From Monosporascus cannonballus (lineage: Eukaryota; Ascomycota; Sordariomycetes; Xylariales): a stretch of DNA of 64,000 bases. The notes under the pieces are model-generated. The model searched no databases. It had not been told where the DNA came from and was given only the letters and a program-made list of their open reading frames with translations. This document shows, piece after piece, positions 1 through 12,606 of the stretch. Position 1 is the first letter of the stretch. Every line of letters begins with the position of its first letter. The DNA is taken from NCBI GenBank assembly GCA_004154925.1, contig QJNS01000028.1:369491-433490 (forward strand), written 5' to 3'. The position numbers and the translations under genes were made by a program.

Positions 1-497
1 TTTCCTGGCTCCTTCGAAAATTTAATTCGGGAGCTTGATGGAATAGGGATTTTCGCTTTCTTTAAAACGCCCAAAATACCGCCTTTCTCATCTATGTTGT
101 AAACATTGCTGTTTGGGATTCGGAAATCCTCTTTAACCTTTTGGACGAGATTAAACCAACCCTCCATCGATTCCCTCGTGATATTGTCCCATCTATATTA
201 TCCAGCCTAGAGCTCAGCATTCTCTTTATCTCCGGATGTCGAACGACGAAGCATGTCGTCCAGTTAGGCCCCAGAGGAGGGAGCTCTATCGTCGCCCGAC
301 TTCGGCGCACGTGATCCGCCATGTCCCGCAATCGAGACGGACGGGCGGGCACACCAAGGCGATGAAGTTGGAAAATCTAGTTCAGTTAGGGCTTTCTCTT
401 GATTAAGGTGCAAGGCAAGCTGATATTGAGATTTCTGAGAGTTGGAGGGCCGCCCAGATGCGCGGTGATAAACGGTGGACACGGCAGCATCACTCAA
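1..497 (-). pseudogene. pogo/Fot1-like (Tc1-mariner superfamily) transposase, N-terminal part, broken
   Basis: Read on the minus strand, pieces in different frames give the CENP-B-type N-terminal half of a fungal pogo/Fot1 transposase. They are LNQEKALTE, then the helix-turn-helix stretch RPSRLRDMADHVRR, GPNW, RHPEIKR and SRLDNI. After a frameshift near 170-190 comes the start of the DDE domain, NVYNIDEKGGILG, whose D is the first catalytic Asp position. Another frame change near 370-380 coincides with a TAG where a conserved Trp is expected. The gene runs off the left edge, so the other two catalytic residues are not visible. In the family this enzyme cuts and pastes its own element. Here it cannot be translated intact. 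The family match is from motif order only. Confidence 0.65.
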
Positions 498-578
498 GGA
501 GCTATAATGACCTAATCTATAGGAATCTATTACTCTCTGAGCCCGGGTTTCTGGTGATGGGATGTCTATTGCATCTTT

Positions 579-702
579 TGTCGTGGAATAGGGGTATCTA
601 TGTTAGTCATCAAGCTCCCAACACCCCGGAAGAACCTTATTCCGGCGCGCCCACAGTATATAGAGAGCTTCCTAGCCACCGCTCCCTAAAGCTTAATTCT
701 AG
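579..702 (+). repeat. 5' terminal repeat (putative short LTR) of the Copia element, truncated
   Basis: This 124-bp sequence starts TGTCGTGG and is repeated directly at 12607-12730 with about a dozen differences, nearly all G-to-A or C-to-T in the right copy. The left copy is the less mutated. It ends abruptly at TTCTAG, where a different LTR (703-1138) begins. The right copy continues TAAGACA after TTCTAG, which would give a 131-bp TG...CA repeat. Assigning it to the Copia element is inference from its position around the Copia coding remnants and from the G-rich tract just before the right copy. Confidence 0.5.
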
Positions 703-1138
703 TGTTACGTCCAAGAAGGGGACTCCACTAGACCCGGAAGAGACCAGGTGAGCTGACCTGTTTTGATCTCCACTTCGCTCGGAGAAACCTCGGATCTACG
801 TGTGTCTCTGTTGATCTCCAGAGACACCCGGAGACCTCCAGAGATCACGAGAAGATGGTCTCTCGTGAACCCCAGAGACCAAAGGAGACAAGGGAGGATA
901 TATAGTAAAGTAATCTCTCATATAAATAGCACCTACTCAGTTTCGCTCTTTAGCTATCAATCTAAGCCTTCAACCAAGAGGCAACTGCACCGTTCTTTAA
1001 TTGAAAGGAAAATCTTTAAAAAACCTCTTTAACGAACAGACCACTGAATCATTTTTCGCCCTATTGTTACCTGCAAATCAAGAACCCTTTTCGGATACTG
1101 CTCATACCTCCAGGTGGATGTATGACAGGTTCGTTACA
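703..1138 (+). repeat. Isolated LTR of the Ty3/Gypsy family found in the 30-54 kb nest
   Basis: A 436-bp sequence starting TGTTACGTCC and ending TTCGTTACA. Its length and sequence match the LTRs at 30247, 37006, 37639, 41318, 43696, 47043 and 53825. It is the least mutated copy in the window and serves as the reference for the family. No internal Gypsy sequence follows it. The flanks do not match as a 5-bp duplication (TCTAG before, AATAT after). It is therefore a solo LTR or the remnant of a recombination rather than a simple intact insertion. Confidence 0.9.
921..927 (+). promoter_or_regulatory. Likely TATA box of the Gypsy LTR promoter
   Basis: TATAAAT lies a little past the middle of the 436-bp LTR, where the U3/R boundary of an LTR retrotransposon is expected. 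It recurs at the matching position in other copies. Assignment is by motif and position only. Confidence 0.35.
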
Positions 1139-1499
1139 AATATAAACCTAAATTACGCGCATAATCTGCCTATTCCAAATAAGATATTCGCTTATTAATT
1201 CAAACAGTATTTTCGCTGGTATAATCCCGCTTTTATTAATACGATTATTACAAACCTTAAGGCAGATTAGTCTAGGATTTACGTATATAGTATATAAACG
1301 TATCCGTTAAGAAAAGAACGAAAAACGAGAAAAGAAAAACAAATATTGAAAATATAATCGAAAGTTATATCGGTTATTTAATAAGGTATCGAATTTCCAA
1401 TATCTACCGAATATAAGTGCCGGAATTCCGAAAAGTTATTATTACGTATAACGTTATATTTAATAAGGAAATATTTTATCAGCTAGAAAAAAAAAGCGT

Positions 1500-3890
1500 T
1501 CGTCCTAGCTATAAGCAGGAAGCTCGTAAATAAGTTGCATATTCTTAAATACTTAGTTAAAAAAGAAAATCCAATTTTCGAAATTCTTAATACGTAAAAT
1601 AACCTATATAACGATTACAGCGCTTTAAAAATCGTAAATAATTTTAATCCTAAGTATAAAAATTTAACAAATAACTAATTGAAAAATCAGAACTCGGAGG
1701 TAAAGAATCTTATAGGCAAAACTGGATTTGATCGTAAATTTCTAACTTTTAAAAATATTTCTGATCCAGAAAACAAATCTTAGAAATGCGTTTAAAAAAC
1801 GTAGCTCAATAATTAGCTAAAAAGATTGATTTATTAGAATATCCGTAAGTTAATCGTAACGAAAAAAAAAAGCATTAATAAAACCTTTCGAAAAATATAT
1901 TTAACGAAACTTATATGTAATTCGGACAATTGGCTAATATTTAAAATCAGGTTAAGAACTCCTATAAATAAAAAATCGTCCGATAATCAGCAAAAATCTG
2001 CGTATCGAATTTCCCCCCTCCTAAAAAAGGAACAAGACAAAAAAGCCGCAAGCACTTATTTATAAAAATAAAAAATTACGAAAACGAGAAAATTCTAATA
2101 ATTTCGAAAACGGCAATATTTATACCTTAAACGTTATCGTAATTTCCGGAAATAACGCAATATGCATAATCTTAAATCGAAACTGAAAAAAAGTTATTTA
2201 TATATTCTCGTTATTATAATATACAGTAGAACAAAGATATAAAAAATTACATATTTTTCATATAATAATCGTAACGGCGGTATTATAAAAAAACACGAAA
2301 CGTTTTAGCGCTATATTAAGCAAACTCAGGATCTATAGAGATTAGCTAGAAATCAAATTACCCAAATTTTAGAAAGATCTCGATAAATATCTTTTAAGAA
2401 ACTTTTTTAAAAAGGACGTGAAAAATATTAAGACATTTAAAAAGTATAAAATATAGAAAAAAATTTCGATTACGTAAACTAAATTTAAATTAATCTCCTT
2501 AAAATAGGTATTTATATATAAATTCGATAAAAATGGATAATTCAAATACTGCAAATTACGTATTTACGTACGTAATAATTTTCAAAAAGCTAAATTAATT
2601 ATTAGTATATACGTTATTATATTTGTAACTAAATTATTTCGAACCGCTATAACTATAATAGCCAAATTTAATTTTAAGGTTCGTTAATTCGACGTAATAT
2701 ATATTTTCTTAAATGCTTTACGCGTAAGGTAGGCCCTCGTAATCTATGTTTTCTTAAACAGCTTTAAGAAAAGCGGAATATGTATAAAGCTTAAATAAAC
2801 TTTATACGGATTAAAAAATTTACCTTTATTATGGTACCGCGAATTTTTTTTATTACGTTATAAAAATTAGGGCTTATATTATCCTTAAAAAAGCCGTATT
2901 TATTTTATAACGAATAACGTATATTTATCCTTATACTTTTTATGGACAATTTATTATTTTTCTATTATTAAGATTATTTTAATAAAGTCGATAAAATTAT
3001 TTTAAAATTAAAGAGATTATATAAACTTAAGAACTAAGAAAAAATAAGCCAGTTCTTAAGTATTTAAGTAATCTAAGATAAATTAAAAAGGAAAATTATT
3101 ATTCGTTTTAAGTTAACAAATAACGTTTATATTCTTTTAATGTTTTTAGAAATAAAAAACTTATTTTTAATACTGAAATAAGTTTTAAAGAATAAATAAA
3201 AAAGTACCAAAAACGTATTAGTTTTATTTTATATATAATAATAATAATTCTTTTAAACGTAACCTTTACCGTATTCTTATTATCAAAATTCTTAATTAAT
3301 TTATTAATTAAATATATTATATCAATTACTAAAATAATCCGTTACTTTTCATATATATGTTTTTTAAAAATCGTATTTAGAAATATAAATAAAAAAACTC
3401 AAATTTTTATAATCGTTAAAAACGTATTGTTTATTAATAGTTTCGAAATACGGTAATTTTTCTAAAGTTATATTATAATATTTTTTAAAAGACCGGTTAT
3501 ATAAAACGTTATTCGTTAAATAACGATAACGACTTTTACGATAAAAATTAAATTATTCGCATTAAAGTATATAGCTAAAAAGGCTATAGTTTTTAAACGT
3601 TTATTTCGTAATTTTATGTTTAAACTAGGCAAAACCTAAAATATTTTTTATAATAATTAATAAACGACTAAGTTAATAATTAAGAAAAACAAAACATTAT
3701 TATTAAATTTTGTTATATCGATATTTAAAATATATAAATACGTTAAAAACAAAATAAAAAAACGTTTAACTTAACTTATTTACTTATAACGCAAATATTT
3801 GTCAATAAATTAATAAAAATATTTCTTAAATAAAAGCTTAAAAATTTTAAATTATGTTTTAATTTGTAAAACTTATAGCAAATATTATCG
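1500..3890 (+). pseudogene. Ty1/Copia polyprotein remnant: reverse transcriptase and RNase H
   Basis: Plus-strand translation, with many in-frame stops and at least one frameshift, gives recognisable Copia signatures in order. Around 2370-2660 is the linker leading into RT (KTFKKYKI, WVF-like VFIYKFDKNG, CKLRIYVR). Around 2660-3010 is RT (FDVI, FLNA, then LYGLKNLPLLWYREF, then a degraded YVDD as MDNLLFFY). Around 3530-3640 is RNase H (a TVTTS-like start, ALKYIAKKAIVFKRLF). Stops fall at expected Gln/Trp codons, as RIP would produce. In the family this polyprotein copies the element RNA into DNA. Nothing here is functional. The first 800 bases give no recognisable domain. Confidence 0.7.
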
Positions 3891-4788
3891 AAAAATCGCA
3901 ATAATAAAAATAACAAAATATATAATGTTATTAGACTTTAGGCCTTCTAGATAAACTTTTTTCTAAAAAAATATTACTGTTATTATTATTATTAACTTAA
4001 TAGCAGATTTACGATCGCCTTAACTAAGGTAAATACGCGCGTACGTATGGTAGCCGTATTCGTAAACGCAAATACCGGTTATTCTTTTTCTTTTTTTTAT
4101 TTTTATTATTATTTTTGTTCCTTTTTAAAAAAAGCGCGTACGGCTATACGTAAACGGCGGATCTCCTATTATATAATTAGTATTTTCTTTAAAGTATAAA
4201 AGTAGAAAAAAGTAGAGCAGGTAAAAAGAAACTTATAATAGAATTAATATTAGATATAAAAGCCGTTACCAGGCGTACAATAAACGGTTGGACGAAAACA
4301 AAGCTAATTAGCGGTTAGCAGGAAAAGAAAAATCCGGAAATCGGAAAAATACGTATATCGAAATACAGATATATTTCGAGGTATAACGTTAATAACGATT
4401 ACTTACAGTAACGTTAAAATATTCGCCAATATTTTTATCTGCAAATACGAAACGCAGGTACTTTAAATAAAGTTCGGCGCGGCGCGCGTTACGCGCCGGA
4501 CGCGTACGTTGGCGGTTGGCTGCCGGTATAGCAAACGCGGGCGGGACGGACGGCGCGAAAAGTACGAATACGGCAGGAACGGACATAAGCGTAAAGAACG
4601 CGGCGTAGACGTAGGAGCAGGCATAAACACGGTTGCGGCGGCTGATACGGCGGCGTTAAGGTTAGCTGTTACGGCGGCGGCCGCAAATTATGCGACAAAA
4701 ACGTAATAAAATATTTTATTATAATTATTACTAATAAATTTACGTAAAATTATCGAAAATAAAGCAAATTTACGTTAATATAAGATAA
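3891..4788. other. Non-coding AT-rich stretch with a GC/CpG-rich island at 4440-4700
   Basis: Past the Copia RNase H remnant there is no gene I recognise. From about 4440 to 4700 the base composition changes abruptly to GC-rich, with runs of CpG (GCGCGGCGCGCG-type sequence), inside otherwise very AT-rich DNA. Short open frames exist on both strands but have low-complexity Ala/Arg/Pro composition and no family resemblance. It may be the 3' untranslated part of the Copia element or an unrelated insert. Confidence 0.4.
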
Positions 4789-4988
4789 TGGACAGCTATA
4801 AGCTAGATGAGGTAATCTCCGACCAGTCGTAAAGCAGATTCTAAAAAGTAAGTGTATTAGGTTATTTCTATCTAGCGTTTTTTATTAGCTGCCAGATGGT
4901 GGATTTATATTAATAAATGGGTCGGTGGCTGATTGGTAGCTGGTCGATTATTAACCTTATTTTTATAAGGGCTGTATTTTTATAATTA
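4789..4988 (-). repeat. LTR of the minus-strand Gypsy element (its 3' LTR)
   Basis: About 200 bp starting TGGACAGCTATAAG. It is matched directly at 11948-12147, where the equivalent bases read TAAATAGCTATAAG with RIP-type changes. Shared blocks include GATCTCCGA/GTAATCTCCGA, AGTCGTAAAGCA and CCTTAT...ATAAGGGCT. The right end of the repeat is uncertain by a few bases. Confidence 0.75.
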
Positions 4989-6999
4989 TTTCTCCCTTTT
5001 ATGTTATTAATTCTTAATAACGGATTTTGCAGATTTAATTACGTATATTTATCGATAATTTATTATTATATTATGTTATAAACAGTTGCCATAATAATTA
5101 ATACGTGTTATATTACGTAATTAATTATATTTCGCCTAATCTTTTATTATAATCCGTTTTTAACTTTATTTTATTTACTTTTTTTGTATTTATATCTTTA
5201 TTTCTTTTGCGTACGCGTTTCGTTCGGTTTTCCGTTTTTTTATTTTTATTTTACTTTTTCCAATTATTCTGCGTATTATTTTCGTTCGTTATATCTTTTT
5301 TTCGTAAAGAATTCCAAAATATAGTACTTTAATATTAAGAAGAATTAGGATTTTCTTAAAAGTTATTTTTTTAACGCCGATAATAAAATGAATATTAGTT
5401 ATATTACGGGCGGGAATTAGCCGTATTATATTTACGTAATATAACGTTATTTCGATTACCGTATAATTTGCGTTTAAGTTTTAAATGCCTTAAATTACGT
5501 TATAACTAATTATTATTATAAGATTTTTCGCATAGTAAATAATTATTTTTAATATTACTAATATTATTATTTGATTTTTATTTATATTTCGATCGTCCTT
5601 AAAGGTGCCGCTTAAACGGTTTTTTAATTTGGTATCGATAATTAGGAATTAATTAACGAACTCGAAAACGTTCGTATTGCAAATATCTAATATAAACATT
5701 TCGACATAATTGTAATTGGTTATCGACTTAACGTTTTTCGCGAGGCCGAATTTGCCTTTAACGCGGTTATTATTAAGGAATATCGTTTTTTTAATATAAT
5801 TAAAGTCGATTTCTGATTATCCGTTATAGTTATAAAAATTTAATTTTAATACCGTTTTATGAGTTTATAAATTTAGATCCTTTTTATAAGTATTACGGTC
5901 TTTTTTTTATTATTTTGTAATTAATTTCCAATTAGGCATAATTTTAAGGTATTTTTATAAATAAGGCGATTTTCGAAAGCTGTTATATCGTTACGTTTCC
6001 CGTTTACGAATATTTTCCGCCCGTTTTTCGACGTTTTAACGAAACTTTGATATTTATTAATAATTATAATTAAAAAATGGTTTTGTTCGGCGAAATTATT
6101 ATTAAACCTAAGTATGTTAAGCGTTTTAAGGATGGCGCCTTATTTTCGATTAACAATAAATTGTATTCCGGTTATCTGGGCCTTATTTTTCGTAAAAAAT
6201 GGGATATTTTTAAGTTTTTTTCGAGTTTTACGTTTAATAAATTTAATAAACGTACCTGTTTTTTGCCGTTATATATTTTTCGATTATTTTCTAATATTTT
6301 ATGTTAATTTTTTAATACGTTTATTAAAGGTTAATTAACGTAAAATTTAATAATTAAGTACAAAATTTTATTTTCGAAATAAAGGTTTAATTTTTTTTAT
6401 ATTACTTATAAGTTTTCGATTAGCATACGATAAGGTAATTACTTATTAAATGTTTAAAAGTAATTATATAATTAAGTAATATTTTAATATTAATATTTTA
6501 ATTTTGCTTGGAATTATTTTTTATAATTTTTGTAATTATTAGGCGATTAATTTCCGATTAAGCTGTTATTACCTTACGATTTTTAGGTCGTTTTATTTTT
6601 TATATACGTATTTAATTTTTTTTCGTAACGTTATAATATTTTAAGTATATGTTCGAAATATTTTCGGGGTTTCTATATATTGTATTCGGTGGGCCAGCTT
6701 TTCTATTTAATTAGATATTCGCGTTGTTTCCGGTTATTTCGGTAACGGACGATGTTTTTTATCATTTATTTTTCCTGTTTTTTTAATAGGTCTGGTAACG
6801 TTATTTGGACGTCGTCCGGTTTCCGGTTATGTTACGGTTTTAATAAAAATATTAGAAATATATTATATATCCGCTGATGTTTGGTAAGAAGAATTATTTT
6901 ATACGTTTAAAAGCTTATTTGTATTTTGATAATAACCTGGATATAAGTAAATATAAGTTTTTTATTTTTAAATTTAAAATTTTTGGTCGATAAATTTAT

Positions 7000-9960
7000 T
7001 TATTGTTTTAATTAAAATTTTATAGGCGTATGGCGTTAATTATAATATTTTTTCTAGATTATCGTTTTTTTTAATATTTGTATATTATTCGACGAACAGC
7101 TATTATTTTTTCGAAGCGCTTTTTAACTTCTTATATTTATTCTTTAAATTTTTATAAGAAGTATTTTATTATCTTTAGATAATACCCATATAAAGTTTCG
7201 AACGGAAAACGGCCGGTAAATATATTTTACGTAATATTATATGCGAATTTCGTATTTTGTAATAACTTTATTTAATTATTTTAATATTTATTAACGTAAT
7301 TACGAAAATAATATTTTGAAACCTAATAAATGCATTCCGTTTGTTTATCGGTTTACGGATAATAAACGGTCGATATTTGCTATTTTATTTTTTACTTTTT
7401 GCAAAATTTCGCCCAGAATTAATTCGTTAATAATTTATTTTTATCGTTAATAATTCCGACTAGCGTACCGAATTTGTATTTAACCTTATCGTAAGGCAGT
7501 TAAGCTAATTCGGTTGCGGTTAAGATTTTAATCGTAAAAATAAATAATTTTAATTTCGTAAAGCGGTTGACAATTACCAGGATTACGTCGTACTTTAACT
7601 CGTTTAAATTTAAGCTTTTAGGAAATCCCGTAATAAAATTTAACAAAATTTTTTAAAAAAGTTACTTAGGTAACGATAAGGGCTGTAATTATCCATATAG
7701 TTTGTGGCGTAGTTTTATTATGCTTTGGCAGCTTAAATATTACTTAATATATTTTCGGATATTGTTTGCCATGTTTTCCCAATAAAAAATTTTAATTATC
7801 AGTTTTAACGTATGGATATATTTTATGTATTTTATTTTTAAATTATTATAATACTCATTAATTAATTACTTCCGTAAAATACTTTATAATAAAATTACGA
7901 ATTTATTTTAATAATATATAATCTTATTTGGGTTTAGAAAATATTTTCTCTTTATTCCGGCTTGGCGTTTAGCTATTCGTATTAATTTTATGATATTTAA
8001 ATCCTTAATTTATAACTTTCGAATTTAATCATAAAATTATTAAGAAATTTTTGGCTGAAATGCCGTCTTGTCTTTAAATAGCTTTTTTGCCAAAAGATAT
8101 AAAACATATTGGTTATAAATAATAATTTTAATATTAATTTCGTTTTTCTTAGATTTTTTAAAATTTGATCGTAATATGGTTATAGTTTACCATTGCCGTT
8201 ATTTAACCGTTAATTGTATTATTGCTACAATTTGTATTTATATTATTATGTATAAACGATAAATTCGGTAGATATATAGTTTTTTGCTTTTTTTTCGAAA
8301 GCTTTTGACAATTGTATAACGAAGGTTTTCCGTTTTTTTACGCGGATGGTAATTATTTAAATTTCCGTTACTTAAAATATGTTTAGGAATTTTGTAAGAA
8401 ACGAATTTTGCGTTATTTTTATAAGGTTTTTTACCTTTTTATAATATTTTAAATCGTACTATATATTTGTAATCGTTTTCCGTACGTTTTCCGATATATT
8501 ATTCGTAAGTCCGAATTTTTTAAATAATATAGGGATTACGTTTTTATACGTAATTTCTCTTAATATATAATCTAGGCGTTTAAATAACTTATCCGCCGGG
8601 TTAATAACGCCCGGTCGGTATTAGATTTTAAAATTAAATTTCGTAAAATAATAAATTTATCGGGTTAATTTTGTTTAAAGCTACGCGTTAATACCTTTAT
8701 TATATCTTTTAATGCTATAAAATTAATAAATATTAAAAAACGTTTTTTGTATCCTTAAGGCATTACCGTTAATATTTTAAGCTTTTTATAATCGTTAATA
8801 ATTCTTATTATTTTGTAATTTACCGTTTTTTATTTAAATTTAACTTTCGTTAGTAATATATAATTAAGCGTTAATATTTTCCATATTTTTATAAAAGTAT
8901 TTATAATATAGCTTTTACCGAGGTATTTATTTTAACCTTAGTATTTTTGGCATTATTTTAATATCGAAGAATAATCGCCGACTAAAAAATATTTTTAAGT
9001 TTCGGAACGCTTTTTTAACCTTTTCGGGCTATCAGAATTCTGTTATTTTTCTTTTGTTCTACGCCTTTTTTAAAAACTTAATAATAGATTTGGTAATATA
9101 TAAATAATAAACGATAAATTTTCGATAAAAATTTGTAAATTCTAAAAATATTTAAATGTTATAAATTAATTTTGGCTTTAATTAGATTTCGATAATATTA
9201 ATCCGTTAGCGGTTTATTTCCAAACTGTCGGTATTAATTATAAATTTTAAAAATTTTAATTTTTTTTAAAAAAATTCGTATTAAAATATTTTGGCAAATA
9301 ATTAATATCATAATACTTATTTCTAAATTAATTAAAAATATTTTACATATTCTTTTTCTCATTTAAATAAATAATTATATTATTTAAATATATTAAGTAT
9401 ATATAATTAATTAATTTAATTAATATCTTATATATATAGATTTAAAACGTAATTAACGCGTTAATAAAGCTAAATAATATAATCATATATTTAAATTACC
9501 CGTATCTTGTTTAAAAAGTGGTTTTTTATTAATTATTCTTTTTAATTTTAATATAATAATAAATATCCTTTAAATTAATTTTCGAAAATATCTTAGTTAA
9601 TTTTAAGCGATTTATTATTTTTAAAATTAAAAATAAGAAATATTAGTTTTTTATCGTTATTCGATTTAGCCCTTTGTAATTAACGTATAATCGGAAATTG
9701 CCGTCCTTTTTGGGTATAAATAATATTAGTACTTTTACGTCCGTTTTTAAATAACGTATTTGGCCTGCTTTTAGTTTTTTTCGGATATATTTTTCGAATA
9801 TTTTCCTTTAGGCCTCCGAAATAATGTAAATTAAGCCTAATAAAGGCGTTTTTCCAGGGATTAAGTTTATTATATATTTTGCTTTTAACAGTTAAAGTAT
9901 TTTTTTTGTTGCTTTTTCGGAATATATTCGCTGAAAAGTTTTTAAGCATATAAAAAAATT
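7000..9960 (-). pseudogene. Ty3/Gypsy pol remnant (RT, integrase)
   Basis: On the minus strand at about 9590-9775 the translation reads LFIPKKDGNFRLYVNYKGLN followed by RITIKN, the fingers/palm motif of Gypsy RT (the usual FVKKKDG..R.CVDYRGLN). At about 7310-7590 it reads YDVILVIVNRFTKL, then GIINDK, then STVYYP followed by T-D-K-Q-T-E. This is the integrase core with its first catalytic Asp changed to Asn and the second in NDK instead of SDR. Stops and G-to-A-type substitutions are everywhere. The product would have been the pol polyprotein; no part is translatable. Confidence 0.7.
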
Positions 9961-11947
9961 GGTTAATTCTTTTTTTTATTATTTTCCGAATTCCGAAATA
10001 TTTAATTTTTTGGTTAGGCTTATTAAATTAATAATATAAATTTGCTTACCGGAAAATATTAAGTTTATAATTTTTTATTTATTAATTTCGTATAACGATC
10101 CGTATAATTATTAATATTTAATTATATTTAATAAAATTTTTAATTTATTTATTTTGAATCTGGATAACAAGAAATCGAGCGTTTTTTAATTACGGCATAT
10201 TATAAAATAAATTTACTTAAATTTTCGTTTATTTCCGTTATTATTTATTATGTTAATAAGAATTTCGTAAATTCTATAATATTTGATATATATGTCGTTA
10301 ACGCCGATAAGGCCTGAAATATTTACGAAAATTAGTTAAAGATTAAGTTTTTTCGTTAATCTTCTATTTATAATATTTATTTATATTCCGATATCCATAT
10401 TTACTTATATCGCTATATCTCTCGTGTTTTTTTAATAAATGCCTTTTTTTAAAAGGCGGCTTTATTCCGACTGTCTTATAGTTATTAGCCGAAATAAATT
10501 AAACGTATACGCCTACTCCGGCTTTTCTTTTGGGTTTATATTTTAAAATTGGTTTAATTTATTATTATATATTATAACGTTTTGCACGGCCTTTAAAGGT
10601 CGGTTTTTGTATAGCCGAAATAATAGAGTTTTTATATTCCTTTTTGATTTGTAATTTACGTTTTTATAGCTTAATTTTCTTTATTTTAATATTTAAGTGG
10701 GCCTTTATAAAAATTAAAGTATTAAATCGTACGGACTTATTTCGATCGGAATTAAATCGGCGATTATTTATTTTTTAAATGTAAAAACGCCCGTAATTTT
10801 TATTATTTTTACATAACGTTTTTAATTTGCTTTAAAGATTTTTTTCCCGAAAACGTTAAAATAAAATCGTTTATCCTTATTAATACCTTTGGCGGAAAAT
10901 AATCGGTTTTTTTTTACCTTTTTCCAGGCGTCTTAATAACGTTTTGTCTTATTTACTATATTATTAACTTATTTCAACTTAACGTTTTTTTGTAATAAAA
11001 TATTTTATAATTTTGGTATTAATTTGTAAAAATAATTGGAAGTAAAATACTTATTATCTTAATTGTTTTCCGGGCTAAGAACGTTTACAAACCGTATTTT
11101 ATGAATTAAAAACTTTTATTTAGCATAAAAATCCAATAGCGATTAATCAGATTATTATCGCAATTTCATAAACTGTTTCCTATATTCCTTATCGAAAAGG
11201 TTAAAATTTAAGTAACTTTTCTTAATAAAAATCCATAAATCTTTTATTTTTAATTTTTTTTTCGTAATCAAAATAATTAAACGTAATAGGGTATAATTAT
11301 TATATATTCGTAACAAAAACGTTTATATAGCTTATGGCCTATTAAATATAAATAAAGGCATTTCGTCTTAGCTTTTCGGCATAAATTTTTATAATAGCTT
11401 TTATCCAATTTTTTTGATCGACGCGCGTTCGGAAAACTTCGGGCAATTATAACGCGGTATTTATTTATTATTTTTAGGCTTTTACGACAATATCGTAATT
11501 AGCTTATAAAGTTTTGCTTTTTTAACTTATACCATTATCTATTATTCGGCCAGTTATCGGAATAATTCCAAATATTATTTGTTTTGTTAGCAAATAATTT
11601 TCAAAATCTAATTATTATTAAAAGATTTAATTTTTTTTAGCTTTAAATTCCGGGACGCATTTATTATGTTACGTCCATTTTCCGACCGTTTAATTAACGG
11701 CTATTGGGACATATCCCTATTATATATATAAGATAATTTGGAATCCCGGAAATCCTAATCCTTTATTTATTAATGCTTTATTATAGATTTTTTCGCTTAT
11801 TCCCATACCGTAATTAATCGTTCGTCAAGGGGGTTCCGATCGGCGATTTTTTCGATTAATAATTTAGGTTCGTTTTACAATCGGCGAGCTTTACTTCTAG
11901 TAATTATCGCGTTATCCTTTATGGCAAATAGAAAAATTGTAAAATAA

Positions 11948-12147
11948 TAAATAGCTATAAGATAAATAAGGTGATCTCCGATTAGTCGTAAAGCAAATCT
12001 CAAGAAATAAATGTATTAAGTTATTTTTATTTGACAGTTCTTATTAACTGCTAGATAGTGGATTTATATTAGTAAGTAGGTTAGTGGCTAATCGGTGGCT
12101 GGTCGGCTACCAGCCTTATCCTTATAAGGGCTATATTCTTATAGTTA
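11948..12147 (-). repeat. LTR of the minus-strand Gypsy element (its 5' LTR)
   Basis: Partner of 4789-4988. The two are the same length and differ mainly by C/T and G/A transitions. The element is read from here leftwards. Confidence 0.75.
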
Positions 12148-12606
12148 ATAATAATAATAATAATTATAATTAATAATTAATATATTTAATATTTTATAAT
12201 ATATATAACGTATACGCAAAAAATAAGAAAAAAATATTTATTACTAGTAACGATAATAATAATAACTTTATATTAAACGTTAATATCGTAATTATGTTTC
12301 TTTAACTTAAAACGCTTATAAAATTATTATGCGAACCGAAAAGTTTTTTTAATATACGAAATTAATACAAAAATAAACGGACAAAATATAAAGTATAAAC
12401 TTATTATTATAATACTTATTATTGTAATAATAATAAAAAAGAAAAAATATAAAAATAATTTTTTCTTACGTACTTAATATATATACGGCTTATTTTTTAA
12501 TTAAATTAATTAATTACGTTATGTTTATTATTATTATGATTATTTAAAAATTATAGAAATTACGATAAGCAGATTTAAAAAAGCACCTCCTTTTTATCTA
12601 GGGGTA
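12148..12606. other. AT-rich remainder of the Copia block, no gene seen
   Basis: Simple A/T-rich sequence with ATT/AAT microsatellite-like runs and no recognisable coding remnant. It links the right Gypsy LTR to the right Copia terminal repeat. It ends in TCTAGGGGTA, a plausible degraded polypurine tract. Confidence 0.4.

Larger units (their letters stand above)
4789..12147 (-). mobile_element. Decayed Ty3/Gypsy retrotransposon inserted in the Copia remnant
   Basis: Two ~200-bp direct repeats flank 7 kb of AT-rich DNA that encodes Gypsy reverse transcriptase and integrase remnants on the minus strand. The order (RT at 9.6-9.8 kb, integrase at 7.3-7.6 kb) fits a minus-strand Ty3/Gypsy pol, with integrase downstream of RT. 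It is a different family from the 436-bp-LTR elements. Because it lies inside the Copia repeats it is the younger insertion. A target duplication could not be assigned with confidence. Confidence 0.7.

Noticed and set aside
4509..4706. 65-codon frame in the GC island as a gene
   Set aside because: Low-complexity Ala/Arg content follows from CpG-rich sequence. Both strands are open equally and no start or splice context supports it.
6077..6338. Overlapping 76- and 74-codon frames in the minus-strand Gypsy element
   Set aside because: They are on the wrong strand relative to pol, AT-driven in composition and without any family resemblance.
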